Below are positions 44,236 through 57,011 of a stretch of DNA of 64,000 bases, piece by piece. The position numbers and the translations under genes were made by a program. The notes beneath the pieces were generated by a model that was given only the letters and a program-made list of their open reading frames with translations, was not told where the DNA came from and did no database searches. Every line of letters starts with the position of its first letter. Within the stretch, counting starts at the first letter, position 1. The stretch spans positions 1 through 64,000 of the forward strand of contig NW_026083099.1 of NCBI RefSeq assembly GCF_020184175.1. The letters are read 5' to 3'. Source of the stretch: Aphis gossypii (taxonomy: Eukaryota > Arthropoda > Insecta > Hemiptera > Aphididae).

Positions 44236-45526
44236 ACTGTATGGAAGTAACTTAATTTTGAATTATGGCCAAACAACAATACATAAATGTTAAATGATTA
44301 ACATTCTTGTAACGTCCGATAAAATCGGTACAAGAACAATGTATTAAAGTATAAAAAAAAAACGTTTTATAAAAATACTTTAGTATCGATTTAGAACTGT
44401 AACAAAGTAACTTAAATTTTAATTGTATCAGAAAATCGATACATTATTGTTAAATTTGAAACATTTTTGGAAGTTCTGATAGAAACGTTATATGAACAAT
44501 ATTTTAAAACAAATAAGTAAAAACTAAAATGTAAACAGGATTTTGATGTTTCCAAAACGTTTTAAATAAACATAACAGATTTTATTTATAGAACATGTGA
44601 TAAGCCGATAACGATTATTATTATAATAGGTATTAAGATGGTTATTGTTATTACAAATAATTTACAATCGTCCATAACCGTCGTATCCATAGTCTATAGC
44701 TATTTCACTATTTGTTCACTATTTGCATTTTGCTATTTACGCGTTCTTGTCGTGTGCACTATTGCAACACCGTTGTATGTAATATATTATATTATCATCA
44801 ACCCATCGTGCGACCATACGCTGCAAATATATAATAATATGGATGACTCCACGACCAAGCAACACCAACAAAAGTATGATCACTAAAAAGGTATGTATTT
44901 TATTAGCTATATGTTATTATTATTTGTTAGAAATAACTGGTTTTACTTTTTTGCTATGTCCACTGTCCAGCTATAATAGTATATATAGGTATCATAACAA
45001 CTAATACTATGTGTTTAATGTACCTAAGTTTATAATATATTATGAACAAAGCATTATTTATTAGGACCAAGCATTGAAAACATCTCAAATATGATAGCTA
45101 TTTCCTAAGAAAAGACCCACTTATACAATACAATTTCAATCCTCTGTTAACGATAACTATAATATTAATGTTAGTAGAAATTTTACATAATTAACATCAT
45201 ACTAGGTAATTGTATAATTTTAGTTCTAGAAACCATTCATTTTGTATTAAACACAAAAAAAAAAAAATATAAAATACATTGTTTTAAAAGATATTTATAT
45301 AGCTTTCCAACACAAATACCTACACAATTAATCATGGACAGCGTTAGATTTATTCATGTATTTATCTATATTCTAGGTATATATATTTAGTATTTAACCT
45401 GTGCAGTGTAGAAATCTACTGTATGGTAAAATATTTTTTTTTAAATTACAGCTAATTCTATATCTTTCCCTCTATCTTTAATATTCAATATTTGTAAAAA
45501 TAAGTAAGTGAATTTCCAAGCTCGTT
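44236..45526. other. Non-coding stretch with weak 5'-exon-like ORF
   Basis: An 82-codon frame at 44638-44886 encodes hydrophobic residues, then NNMDDSTTKQHQQKYDH, and stops 6 bp before a GTATGT donor-like site. It could be a 5' untranslated first exon of the DUF4806 gene that follows, but nothing proves it. The remainder (44887-45526) shows nothing. Confidence 0.3.
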
Positions 45527-46010
45527 TAAAGAATCAATTATTGTTATTCCAATTTTTAAAAAAGAGGATAAAAATAAATGTTCTATTTATCAACCTATAC
45601 GTTTAACTCTTACGATATCCAAGTTATTCAAAAATGTTTAAAGATAATAGGAGATTAAAATTCCTCAATAAGCATAATATTTTTTGACAAAAACCATTTT
45701 GTCCATAGGCGTGCACACAGGTTCAGGGTGTTTCTGGTCACCCCCTGACATTAAAATTGGGGCCCAAAATGTAAGTCTTATAGCATATATATGGGCCCGT
45801 AATAATTTATTAAAACATGTATTATGTACATGTCTTGCTAAGATAGGGCCCAAAGATATTGTAGGACCGCCCCCCCCTGAAATGCAGGTCTGTGCACGCC
45901 TCTGAATATGTCAATACTTACAATGCATTATATGACACTACTAAATTTATTCATGAAAATATTGATGATTAAAAAAATGTACTTGATATTTTACTAAAAA
46001 AATTGTACTT
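45527..46010 (+). pseudogene. Non-LTR reverse transcriptase fragment, split by a MITE
   Basis: Translation gives KESIIVIPIFKKEDKN and YQPIRLTLTISKLFKN, the well-known start of non-LTR reverse transcriptase (x-V-x-P-I-F-K-K-G-D-x-x-x-C-x-N-Y-R-P-I). After the MITE at 45704-45904 it resumes as ALYDTTKFIHENIDD, the region before the first catalytic aspartate. Several stops show long decay. It is a 5'- and 3'-truncated relic. Confidence 0.65.
45704..45904. mobile_element. hAT MITE (201 bp) related to the hAT at 20708
   Basis: Its ends CATAGGCGTGCACA and TGTGCACGCCTCTG are inverted repeats (13/14) and nearly the same as the 14-bp ends of the 3.48-kb hAT. An 8-bp duplication ATTTTGTC (45696-45703) against AATATGTC (45905-45912) matches at 6 of 8 bases. 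There is no coding capacity. Confidence 0.75.
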
Positions 46011-46264
46011 ATGTGGTATTTATATATTATATATGAACTACAAATGTAAGTATCAATTCCATATTAGTATTTACTACAGTACGTATTGTATTTATAGTAT
46101 ATTTTATTATAAGTACATAAACGGTATGTTTTAATATTATATATTATAATTTTAATACATAATTAATTATATATTAGAATTATTATTAATAAGGGCATAA
46201 GGCGGTATATATAATCTATATATGTAATAATATTTATATCATATTTTGTTTGTTATGTATATAG
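46011..46264. other. Intron-like AT-rich sequence
   Basis: Nothing coding is seen. It leads into the acceptor (TATATAG) of the first recognised DUF4806 exon. Confidence 0.5.
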
Positions 46265-49200
46265 ACTTGGGTTATTGGATATTTTACAAATGAAGATGAT
46301 AATACAGTTGAGTCCATTCAAAACCATAGTCATTATACAAATAATAATTATTCAGTAGTACCATCGATATGGTTAACTTACAATGACGGTAATTATATGT
46401 GCAAATGGCCAACAAAAAAATCAACAAATATTTCAAACCTTGTTAAAATGTACAAAGATATAACCAAAGATTTTAGCTACCATTTGTTTTACCTTGCAAA
46501 CAATATTTTTTATGGCAAGTATATTATTTATAATTATAATTTAATTTAACTTTATTTCACACACACACACACACATGCATACAAATTATAACAATCAGCG
46601 CCGGATTGAGAGTTTTCGGCCCACCGAGATTTTATATTTCTATCGGGTTTATATATATATATATATAAACTTTATAATTTACTTTTTATTACAATTTCAA
46701 CAACTTCATCAAATCCTGGCTTTTATTAGATATTAAGTCAATAACATCTTCATTATTAATAGTTTGAAGTAAGTCTTTTTCAACAGACATTAAAAGAAAT
46801 GTCTCTAATTTTGGTTGAGAAAGACAATTTCTTAAGCGGTTAAGAATATATTTAAGTTTTGAAAAAGTAGTTTCGCACCTAATTTGTGTACAAGAAAGTG
46901 TCAATACAAATTTATAAACTATATAAAGATGAGAATAAGCTGAAGAATGTAAGTTGTATTTGTGTAATACAGCATATACACACCTAATACAATTTTGACA
47001 AGCATTTCCTTTACCTTTTTCTGTACATATAGTATTTTCATCACTTTCAATTAAAATTTCATTTTCTTCATCACTCAGTTCTTCCATTAAATTTGAACCA
47101 GAAGCAATTTTTTTCAGTCTTGGCCATTTTAAAATAAAATCTTTAAGTTCAGTTTGAATACTGCCAGCTGTTATTTCAGGTTTGAATTTCTGAATTTTTT
47201 TACTTAAAAATTCAAATGCTATAGTGGGTAAATTAGTATTAATGAAATATTGTGGATTTAAGTAGGATATATCTTCATATAATTTGCCATGAGTATTAAA
47301 TCGTTTTTCCAAACTGCTAATTATTTGATCATAAATTACATTGTAAACATTTATTTCATATTTTAATTTTGGATCTGTTTGAGGTTGGTCATTTGTATTT
47401 TCTCCGGACATCTTTTTCTTTTTCAGAATTCTTTTAACTGGAAATGTAGTTGCAACTTCTAAGTTTAAATCTTCTAGTTTTGAATTGGCCCATGTGATAA
47501 ATTTATTTGTTACTTCAAGTATAGTATCAAATTTTCGTGACTGGGAATTAAGAGTATTTAAAGTACATTTAATCATATTATAAGCTTGAATAACATTCAT
47601 ACCTTTACTCTGGAGGTATAACGAAACTGGTGTTGTAGATGAAAATATTTGAAGATAAATATTTGCAGTTAATACAGTTTCATACTTAAGAAGTGAATCT
47701 CTATACATTTGAGCTTTAAATCTTATCTCTTGATTAAATTTATCACTCAAATAAATGTCATTAAGAGTCTGTATAATATCTACAAACAAAGCCTCTTTAG
47801 GAAATGAATATAATCCAAAAACTTTTGTCAAACACCTATCTTTAGACCACCAACGTGTATCACCAATATTTGAAATAAACTTATATTTACTATTCCCCTC
47901 CCACTTATTCATTCGAAGGTACGATTCTCTAACGAATACTGCAATAGAGTTTAATAAACCGAATAAATAAGTACATTCACAAGTAACGTTAGATGTATCA
48001 ATCATTACCAGATTGAGCACATGAGCATAACACCATACATGGATTTGGTCTGGACTTACTTTATTTAGCCATGCTGAAAAACCATTATACCGTCCACGCA
48101 TGTTACTCGCACCATCAGTCGAACTTCCAACACATTTTGTAACATCCAAGTTCATATCTTCCAATACTTTACATAATAGATCACATAGATTTTTACCAGT
48201 ACCACATTTACAGTTCACTAATGCTATTAAACGTTCTTGTACGTCATCTGTAACAAATCTAACAACAATAGCTAATTGGTCATGAACGTTTATATCCTGT
48301 GTTGAATCAATTTGAACACTAAAAAATTCAGATTTCTTAATAATTTCTGAAAGGTTTTTCTTTAATAAAACACTAATTGCATCTATAACATAATCTGCAG
48401 TAGTTTTTGATAAAAAGGTAACAAATTTACCAGGACGTCCAGCATGTACAGCTTCTTTTCTGGATTCATACAACTTCTGACTTTGCATAACTGCCTTGTC
48501 TACATGTTCTTTTAACAATGGGTCATAATTTGCTAATAATAATATAATTTCTAAGAAATTTCCATGGTCTAGTGATAAATCATTTAAAGTATAAGCAGCC
48601 TCTGCATTTTTTGCACCCCTGTAACTGAGTCCACGTTTTCCAATTAATTTGATTGTATCAATAAGTCTTTGCAAAACTGATCTTCTTCTTTCATTTTCAA
48701 ATCGTCTGACAGTATCAAGTCTTGATCGGATATCATTGGAGTTTATAAAAAGTAAAAATGCTTCACTACTATTTTCATGACTAACGGATTTTTCATGTTC
48801 TTTAATTCGAGTATATGGGTTAGTACTTGAAAGTGCGGAACATCCTACTGTGAAGCGGTTGTCTTCTTTTCCAAAAGCCAAACAGAAAGAACAAAACAAT
48901 GTATTATTTTCTTTACAGTAACTTAACCACTCTCTCTTAAATGCAACATTGTTGTGTACACTGTAGTATACTTTATTTGGGTTGAATAAAATGTTTTCAA
49001 ACGGTTGTATAGGATGAGATTTAAAAAAGTTGTGTAGGTTTTTATCTTCAGGTTTCTTAAAAATATTAATATCAATTATTTCTGTTGAAACAATTATTTC
49101 ATTATCTGTGTCAGTAATCTAAAACAGAACAATAAATTCCTAAGTTAAGTTCTCCCAACATAAATTGTTCAATGTAAGAGCAATTTGAAAGACTGATTTT

Positions 49201-52200
49201 CTTAAAATTAAGAAATAAAATAAAATATTAAATTAATTTATACTATTATACTGTACCGATGAGTTATCAAGAAGTGGCAAGTTACCAATGGGTACATATT
49301 CCATTTTATCATCTACCAATTGTCTACTTTCTATTTCCTGACATTCCTGTAAAATTGATTTTGATAAATTATCTAGTTTTGATTCCTTATTATCTGTGTC
49401 AGTAATCTAAAACAGAACAATAAATCCCTAAGTTAAGTTCTCCCAACATAAATTGTTCAGTGTAAGAGCAATTTGAAAGACTAATTTTCTTAAAATTAAG
49501 AAACAAAATAAAATATTAAATTAATTTATACTATTATACTGTACCTACCGATGAGTTATCAAGTAGTGGCAAGTTACCAGTGGATACAGATTCCATTTCA
49601 TCATCTACCAATTTTCTACTATCTGTGTCCTGATGACATTCCTGTAAAATTGATATTGATAAATTATCTAGTTTTGATTTCTTAGTAAATAAATACAAAA
49701 TATTAGGTAAATTACATTACTAAAACAAAAAATGTAATTGAATGTATTTATACTAAATACGAACCGTGGGTAAAAAAGATTCTTGAATTTGAGGAATCTG
49801 TGCATTTTGAGACTTTAACTCAATAATTTTTGATTTTTCATTACAATCTGAAGATGGAGATGAAATCATGCTTTTATTAACTGTATTTTGAAAAAAATAT
49901 AATAAATTATTATAATTTTATAAATAATAAATAAAAACTATTTACTATAGGTACCTACTGGCTACTATATTATGCATTTATTTAAATAAATATAAAAGAT
50001 GAAATATTTAAAATAATAAATTAATTGATTAGTTTATTAATAATTAACTAAATAAACTTACCTTTTTGGGGAGGTCTAAGAAATGATATTTTTGTTTGTT
50101 TGGGATCACTCCCTGCAGCTTTTAGTTCAGCACGCCGTTTCATTCGTAACTTTTCAGCTCCACCTTTTAATTTATTTTTTCTTTTTTCTTTATCCATGAT
50201 AAGCGCAGTCTTAACTAATTTTTAAATGCAATTATTGCAAATACGTAAATGAGAATATTGCACAATTTTCCCAAAATAAAAAATATTATAGTGCGTACCT
50301 ACCTATATTACCTATACTAGTATTATAGTCGTATATTAGTATATATTTAGTACGGCGAACAAAATATTTTAATGTTAAGACGCACTAAACCACAATAAAC
50401 ATAAAAACATGTAACCTTTTTGATTCAGGACTGTGTAGTGTGTAGTCGATGTAGAAAAAACTAAATTATCATTTATCAAGTTATTTCAAATAACTAATAA
50501 GTAATAAGTCAATAAGTAATAATAATGTAAAATGTAAACTTGTGTGTTGTGTAGAAGAGTACGTAGTATGTGTGAGTTCCATGAATTGTTGCCCGTTGGT
50601 CGTTGGACGATATTACGATAATTGTGGGAAAACCCATACAATAATACGGTCAATTGGAATTATATTTATTTTTATAAACATGCTGGCAGGACGCAGCACA
50701 CAACTAGTACTATATTTACTTGGTACATATATGGTATAATATGGTATTATCAATTGACAATTTTATTCTTGAGAATCAAATAACCAATACACTATACATC
50801 AGTATTATACATTAATACAGCTGACGCAATTATTGTTTAAACCGTGTATTTGGATCTATATTTTAATTTTACTATATCACTATATAGAAATACTAGAATA
50901 CTTTGGTCCAAAAATAATAACGGCCCAAATTTTACGCGGCCCACCGAGATTTTCTCGGTAGCTCGCCGGTTCAATCCGGGCCTGAATTAACAATGTAAGC
51001 CTACTGTAAGAGGTAGGTATATAGCAACAGTGAGACATCATAAATTATTTTCAAACTTTTAATATTTTAATTTTAATTCAATTGTTTTAAGTTTTATTTT
51101 ATCTAGGTAAAATATTAATTTAAATATGTAGGTATTAAAATATATATATAAAAAAAATAGAAAACTTTTAAGTTTTATAATTTATGCCATTCTCAACAAT
51201 CTTTAGATTCAGATAATTATATTATATAGTAAAATACTATTGTCTCACTCTTCACTTTCATACAACTTTTCTAAAAATACATTATTCTCCCTTGTGCATT
51301 AAACATTATAATAATCTTATTTATAAAATGTATAACATAGGTACACTATAATATATTACGTACAAAAAAATTGATAAGGAACTACATGATTTGTATACAT
51401 ATTGTTTTACTGTGCCTTTGTCAGTCACTGTGACCATCTTTTCTCAACTAAATGTATATTTTTGTTAATTTTAATAGATTCTTTTGGAGATGCTACAAAT
51501 AAATTGCAACATATTTTAAACTCTTCAGATTCTGAATCAAACAATGTCGACCGTTTAGGTCGTGGAAAGAGAAAAAAAATTAGTTCAAGTTCTGTAAGAT
51601 CATTGTTTGAAACTGGAGTTGATGCCGATGAATCATCAGATGATGATAGCCTCGCAGTCGGTTATACTATTGTAAGTATTATTATTATTTATATAAGTAG
51701 TATTTTAATTTTTACATTTTTTTATTTTAATTTGCTTTTTACTCATAGGAAAACATTGGAACTCAGGAAATGAAAAAAACGCCATCCAGATCATTAACAA
51801 AATTGAATGGACATCATTACACTTCAAATAATTCTTCTATCACAGATAACAACCTGCCTATTGTATGAGTCTTATTTAATGTTAATTGACTTTTAATTGA
51901 AATACCTACATATTCATAATTTATTTTCTAGGGTATTGACAAAAATCTATTCAAACGTCCATATGATTCAAGTCTTAGTAATTGTCCTACTACGTATGTT
52001 AATATGGATAGTAATAATTTAACAGTTACAACAGTTACTCCTGCTATTTTGCCTGTATTGAATACTATTAGTGACATACCATCTATCCAAGGAAACAAAC
52101 ATTCATACGATTATAATAATCGTAGTGTTTGTAGTTTATATGCTGGCATGGACAATAATAATTTAACAGATACAACAGTTACTCCAGAAATTTTGCCTGT

Positions 52201-53213
52201 TAGTGACATATCTAGCCAAGGAAGAAAACGCTCTTATGATCACTCTAGTCTTAATTTTAGTAATTATAGCATGGATAATAATAATTTAACATCAACTGTT
52301 ATTTCTGATTTGAATCCTAGAACTGCAATAGACCAAGGTAACTACTTTCAATTAGCCCATTATGGTTACCATTATAAGATTTATTACAGATGAAAAATAT
52401 TTTAACTTTTTATTGATATTGTAATAATATGACTTCATATTATATTTTAGCTTGGTTCATTTAAAATACTGATTTTGTAATTTTCAAATCCAATTTCATA
52501 GATAATTTAAGAACTTTATTAGAAGATATTAGATCACATTTGATGGCTAACCAAATGATGGGTGATAGACTATGGAATAAATTGAATAATTTGGAAACAG
52601 AAATAAAAAATTTAAAATCACTAGCAACATTTCAATCTGCAGCTATATTTTCAAATGATAGTAATGAGGATCAAGAATTTATGAAACAATTTCCTATTTC
52701 TAGTGAACAAACATTAGAATTCTGTGGGAATATTCTTAAAACTGATGAAAGAGTTAAAGACAAATTGGTATAGTGTTATACTGTTATCCAACTTTATTTT
52801 TTTATAATCATATCTAAATAGTTGTTTCTGTAGGTATATCATTAAATTTTTATTATAAAAAATTTTATTAATAGGGAAATTTATTTCGTTCCATTGGTGG
52901 AGTTGATTATAAAAGTCATTCTAGGAGAATTTTTTCCAAACTGTTTACAAATGAATTTGCTATACATTGTAGTTGGACTGGTAGAGGTTTTGGGAAAAAT
53001 GTTACTTGTGTGAAAATTAAAGGAAGACAAATTATATCCATCATGCAAGGTATATTTTAAAACAATATATTATATAGTCATTTTTATTCATAAAATAAAT
53101 AAAACTTTAATTTAGATGTTATAAAAAGTACTCACAAATGTACTGACACAGAATTTGAAATTTGTCTTCAAACGTGGTTCAAATCTGCGAATACTAGATT
53201 TAGCCGAGAGTAA
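46265..53213 (+). CDS. DUF4806-family gene, 7 recognised exons, open frame
   Basis: Exons 46265-46514, 51478-51671, 51749-51862, 51932-52337, 52502-52767, 52875-53049 and 53116-53213 join in frame. The first has SVVPSIWLTYND...CKWP, the usual N-terminal block of these proteins; its donor is GCAAGT, a GC-AG intron. Then come acidic and basic linkers (GRGKRKKISSSSVRSLF), three imperfect repeats starting M-D-x-N-N-L-T (52004, 52150, 52272), a coiled-coil-like stretch (LWNKLNNLETEIKNLKSL) and the DUF4806 core (RSIGGVDYKSHSRRIFSKLF, then CSWTGRG), ending LQTWFKSANTRFSRE. The start codon exon is not identified. An antisense hAT occupies intron 1. A TNP2-like gene starts about 120 bp downstream. Function is unknown. 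Confidence 0.75.
46689..50197 (-). CDS. hAT transposase, ZMYM1/DUF4371 type, 5 exons, 987 aa
   Basis: Minus-strand exons 50197-50062, 49880-49765, 49680-49549, 49406-49257 and 49118-46689 join in frame to 987 codons. The N-terminus is basic (KEKRKNKLKGGAEKLRMKRR) and followed by QTKISFL. Exons 3 and 4 are tandem duplicates. The last exon holds a TTF-type zinc finger (FCSFCLAFG), the DUF4371/RNase H-like core (SVQIDSTQD, SSTDGASNM, CYAHVLNL, TRWWSK) and the hAT dimerisation region (CTQIRCETTFSKLKYILNRL, with Glu in the usual place). The exon 2 donor (GTTCGT) is weak. It differs strongly from the hAT at 21051, so the two are separate families. Confidence 0.88.
49101..49683. repeat. Tandem duplication (288-bp unit, two copies) creating duplicate exons
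   Basis: The sequence from ATTATCTGTGTCAGTAATCT at 49101 is repeated from 49389. Each unit contains an acceptor, intron and exon of the hAT gene. Both exon copies keep phase 0, so the protein gained about 45-50 residues. Copies differ at scattered bases and short indels. Confidence 0.9.
50985..51477. other. Intron 1 of the DUF4806 gene, right of the hAT
   Basis: AT-rich with no coding evidence; ends at the acceptor TTAATAG before 51478. Confidence 0.6.
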
Positions 53214-53335
53214 TTATTTATTAACTCTCCCTTGTATATATACAATAATATAAATATTATAGTGGTAATTATAATATAATAAAAATTATAAACTATTAAT
53301 ACTATGACAATAAAAATCAAAAATAAAACTTTTAG

Positions 53336-56300
53336 TGTTACAGAATCAACCACTTATCAAAAGACAAAAGAATATAGGATTAATTTCTAACCGTCAGTTT
53401 CATAGGCGTGTTGAAACTGAAAAAAGACATTTTCAGTTTTCACATTTATCTAAAGTTGTAAAAAATCAAGAAACTAAATGTTCAAAGGACCTCCCTTTGA
53501 TGGAAAAAGATAATTCCAATAACATAACCGAAACAATTATTTCAGGAGATAATATTATTTCCAGTACTATGGCTGTAAGTAAAATATGTATAATTTTATA
53601 AATATATTTTTATTTTAACTATCATCGGACTTGGGGCAGTTTTGAAATTAAACTGTAAATAACTTTAAGATTAATTAATCTAGATGTATTTTCATTGCAA
53701 CATTTTTTTTTGTTAAGTTTGGTTCTTTAATTTTTGTTGGATTTGAACCATACATTTTTTTATTGTTTAAGGTGGGAACAATAATGGGGAATCTTCTATC
53801 AACATTTCTAATGTTAGCTATGAAAAGAAAATCTTTTATGAATTTAAAACTGAAAAATAGTTTGAAAATTGTCAAAAATTAAACTTTATATCTTGCTTTA
53901 TATGCATATAAAAAGGGGTCTAAAAGCTTGAACAATTAATAAAAGTTTCCTCATAACTTGTTATAATATCAATTTTGATACAATGAAGATTTGTACAAAA
54001 TTAGTCAATATCACGAAAATTTGGAACTCATTTTTTGGTTACAAATTTATAAAATATTAAATTTCTATTGCTAGAGATTGGAAATTTAAAACGATATTTC
54101 TCATCAGTGGGTAATATTAATATAACCAAATAATATAAAAATATATATAAGCACAGTTTTTATTATAGTAATTTTAAGTTGAAACATGGGCAAAATTAGA
54201 TGTTTTAACGGAAATTAACAATATTCGTTATTTCATTACTATTAGTAAAATAAATTACTTAAAAACTTAAATAAATATTGAACATAAAATTAATTAGTAA
54301 GAATTAATAACTACGTTTAAAATGTTATACTGTGACACTACCAAAGTGGTTTTAAATATTTTTAAGATTACAACACAATAATTGTTTTACATAAATTAAT
54401 TTATAAGAGATGACCGGTGGTGGTATAACTAAAAGATAATATATTTGCCGCCCCGTTTGATGATACTAATATGCTTTAAATACAAATAATAAGCGTTTAT
54501 TTCAAAAATATTTTTTTTTTAGGAATTGTTAACTGCTAAAAATGCTCTACAAATCGTGACTTCTGATCATTGTGCACCACCAATTAAGACAAGCACTAGC
54601 ACAACATCTGTATTTTCCATTGAACAAATTGAAAAAAACATTTGTGATTGGAAAATTGTTCATGGTGTAACCAGAAATTGTGCAAATGATGTATTGAAAA
54701 TTTTTAAAAATTCTGGAATTAATATTACCCAGGATATCAGAAACATTCTTAATACACCAAAAAATCAACAAATCACAGAGATAGAAAATGGTACTTACTT
54801 AAACTTAGGTATTTTATTTATAATTAAACCACATTTAGAAAACATTATTCAGTTATTACCTTATAATATAACTCTTAAACTGAGTTTTAATATTGATGGG
54901 ATTCCATTAGCTAAAAGTTCCAAAACACAATTTTGGCCAATTTTACTATCAATTTTAAATGTTCCAATACTTTCAAATACTATTTTCCCTGTAGGTATAT
55001 TTCATAGTTTCAGTGGAAAACCAAAAGATTTAAATCAGTTTTTAAAACCTTTTTAGATGAATTAAAAATACTATTAATAAATGGTATAATTATTGAAGAT
55101 AAGCAAATTAACTTTGATTTATGTCAAATTGTGTGCGATGCACCCGCAAAAAGCTTTTGTTAAATGTTAAAAATTTTAATGGTTATTATGGTTGCAATTC
55201 GTGTGAGGTCAAAGGCAAATCATCAGACTCTAAAATGTGTTTTTTAAGTACCAACGCTGCTTTACGAACCAATGAATCATTTAGAAATAAAACTAATAAG
55301 GAATACCATAAGGATGATGCTGATTCTCTTATTGTACAACTCCCAATAAATATTACTGATGTTGTTGTTTTAGATCCAATGCACTGTGTTTTCTTAGGTG
55401 TTATGAAACGTTTATTAGAGTTCTGGATGAAAGGTAGAATAGGCGACAGGTCAATGCGTATTTCAGAAGAAAATAAAATTTATTTAAACAAAAAGCTTAT
55501 AAAATTAAGAACTGTTGTACCCACAGAGTTTGCAAGATTACCTAGAACATTAGACGATCTTCCTCATTTTAAAGCTACAGAATATAGAGAAATTTTATTA
55601 TATACAGGCGTGATTGTTTTAAAAGGTTCTATAAAAAATTCCCATTATAATCACTTTTTACTATTGTCTGTTGCTATTTGTATACTGTCATCTGATAAAT
55701 GTATTTCTTTAAATTCCATTGCTTATGATTTGCTTATTAAATTTGTTAACAAGTTTGCTCTATTATATGGACCTGAATATTCCAATTACAATGTTCATAG
55801 TTTGATACATTTACCATATTTTGTAAGGATACATGGTCCTTTACATACTTTTAGTGCGTTTAAGTATGAAAATTACTTACAGCAATTAAAAAAATTTATG
55901 AAATGTGGCCGATTCCCGCTGTCTGAGGTTTATAATCGTATAATGGAATCTAGAATAAATATCCCGGAAAAATACAAAAATATTGCTTCTCAAAGCTGTG
56001 CTATTAAAACATATAAAATTGAGGAAAAACTTTCGAATTTTAAATTAATTTACTATAGACAAATAATTTTAAATGACTCTAATTATGTACTTAGTCCTAA
56101 CACACCAAAAGATCAATATATCATTTTGGAAAACAATGATATTGTTGTTATTTAATCAATTCATCGAAGTTATTTTAATAACATATTTAAATTAACTGTT
56201 ACAAAGTTTTTTAATGTAAAAAGCTTATTTACACAACCAATAATGTCAAATATTGTAGGCATTTATTTAATTGACCATTCATTAAAATCAGAGCCATTTG

Positions 56301-56476
56301 ATATTATACTAAACAACTTTAAATACAAATGGTTTTTTGTAAAACTGTGTGATAATCAGGGTATTGTTATTCAATTGTGTCATTTACTTAAAATTGTTTT
56401 TTTTGCTATTTTTAAATTGTTTAAAACCAATATTTTTATAGCACCTAGCTATACGAGTATGTTGTATGATTTATAG
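53336..56476 (+). pseudogene. CACTA/TNP2-like transposase gene, second copy, frameshifted
   Basis: After the acceptor TTTTAG, exon 53336-53574 (basic, KRQKNIGLISNRQFHRRV) joins exon 54523 onward in phase 0 (GGCT/GTAAGT and TTTAG/GAA). Landmarks are NFDLCQIVCDAPAKS, a C-x2-C pair (GCNSCEVKG), VVLDPMHCVFLGVMKRLLEFW (55355-55417), a DDLPHFKATEYREILLYTG block and YNVHSLIHL...GPLHTF (about 55785-55850), which matches DUF4218 of plant CACTA transposases. Frame changes near 55055 and twice near 55155, and a TAA at 56153-56155, break it. Translation beyond the stop still reads the conserved C-terminus to about 56410. It stands 120 bp after a DUF4806 gene on the same strand. Confidence 0.72.
53578..54522. 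other. Intron of the TNP2-like gene, no feature seen
   Basis: AT-rich 0.9-kb intron between the two recognised exons. No element ends or other genes were found. Confidence 0.6.
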
Positions 56477-57011
56477 ATATATCAATTTAATCATAATAAT
56501 TCAGGATATACCTAGCTATATATATATTATATATTATTATTAAGTACATACAAATATATATATGTGTAATACTTTTATCTATTATTATCAACTGTTTAAT
56601 ATAATTATATTAACATAAAATATTCTATTTCTTAATTATTATACTATGTAAATAATATTGCATTATAATATTATAATATATATTATATAATTTTATAGGT
56701 ATCTATAAAGTAACCTAAATATACATTTTTTTTTTTTTTTTGGTTAATAGGTGCAACATGTGTTTATATCCTAGCTGTGTTTTTTTTGATCAATTTATCA
56801 TCATGTCCATAGCATTAATAGTTCAAAATAGTAATACTGCAGCTATATATTATGTGAAAATAAAAACATTATATAAAATACATTTTCATCTGTGTTATTT
56901 TATTGTTATAAACCTATTTATGTTGTATTAGTTTTTAACCGTTATATGTATCTATATACTTTATACAATATTGTTGAAGGATTTTATTATTAATAATTAG
57001 ATCATATAATA
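56477..57011. other. AT-rich intergenic stretch
   Basis: Dominated by TATA-rich simple sequence. No gene or CACTA-type terminus (TAGTG) is visible. Confidence 0.6.

Larger units (their letters stand above)
46596..50984 (-). mobile_element. hAT transposon (4389 bp) in an intron, apparently intact gene
   Basis: Ends are CAGCGCCGGATTGA and, inverted, CAGGCCCGGATTGA (12/14), both followed inside by a CGGCCCACCGAG block. The flanks ATAACAAT (46588-46595) and TTAACAAT (50987-50994) resemble an 8-bp duplication shifted by 2 bp. A five-exon minus-strand transposase gene is open throughout. It lies antisense in the first recognised intron of a DUF4806 gene. Confidence 0.85.

Noticed and set aside
46557..46576. 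(CA)n microsatellite beside the hAT insertion as a functional site
   Set aside because: A short simple repeat of about 20 bp, common in such genomes; no further signal.
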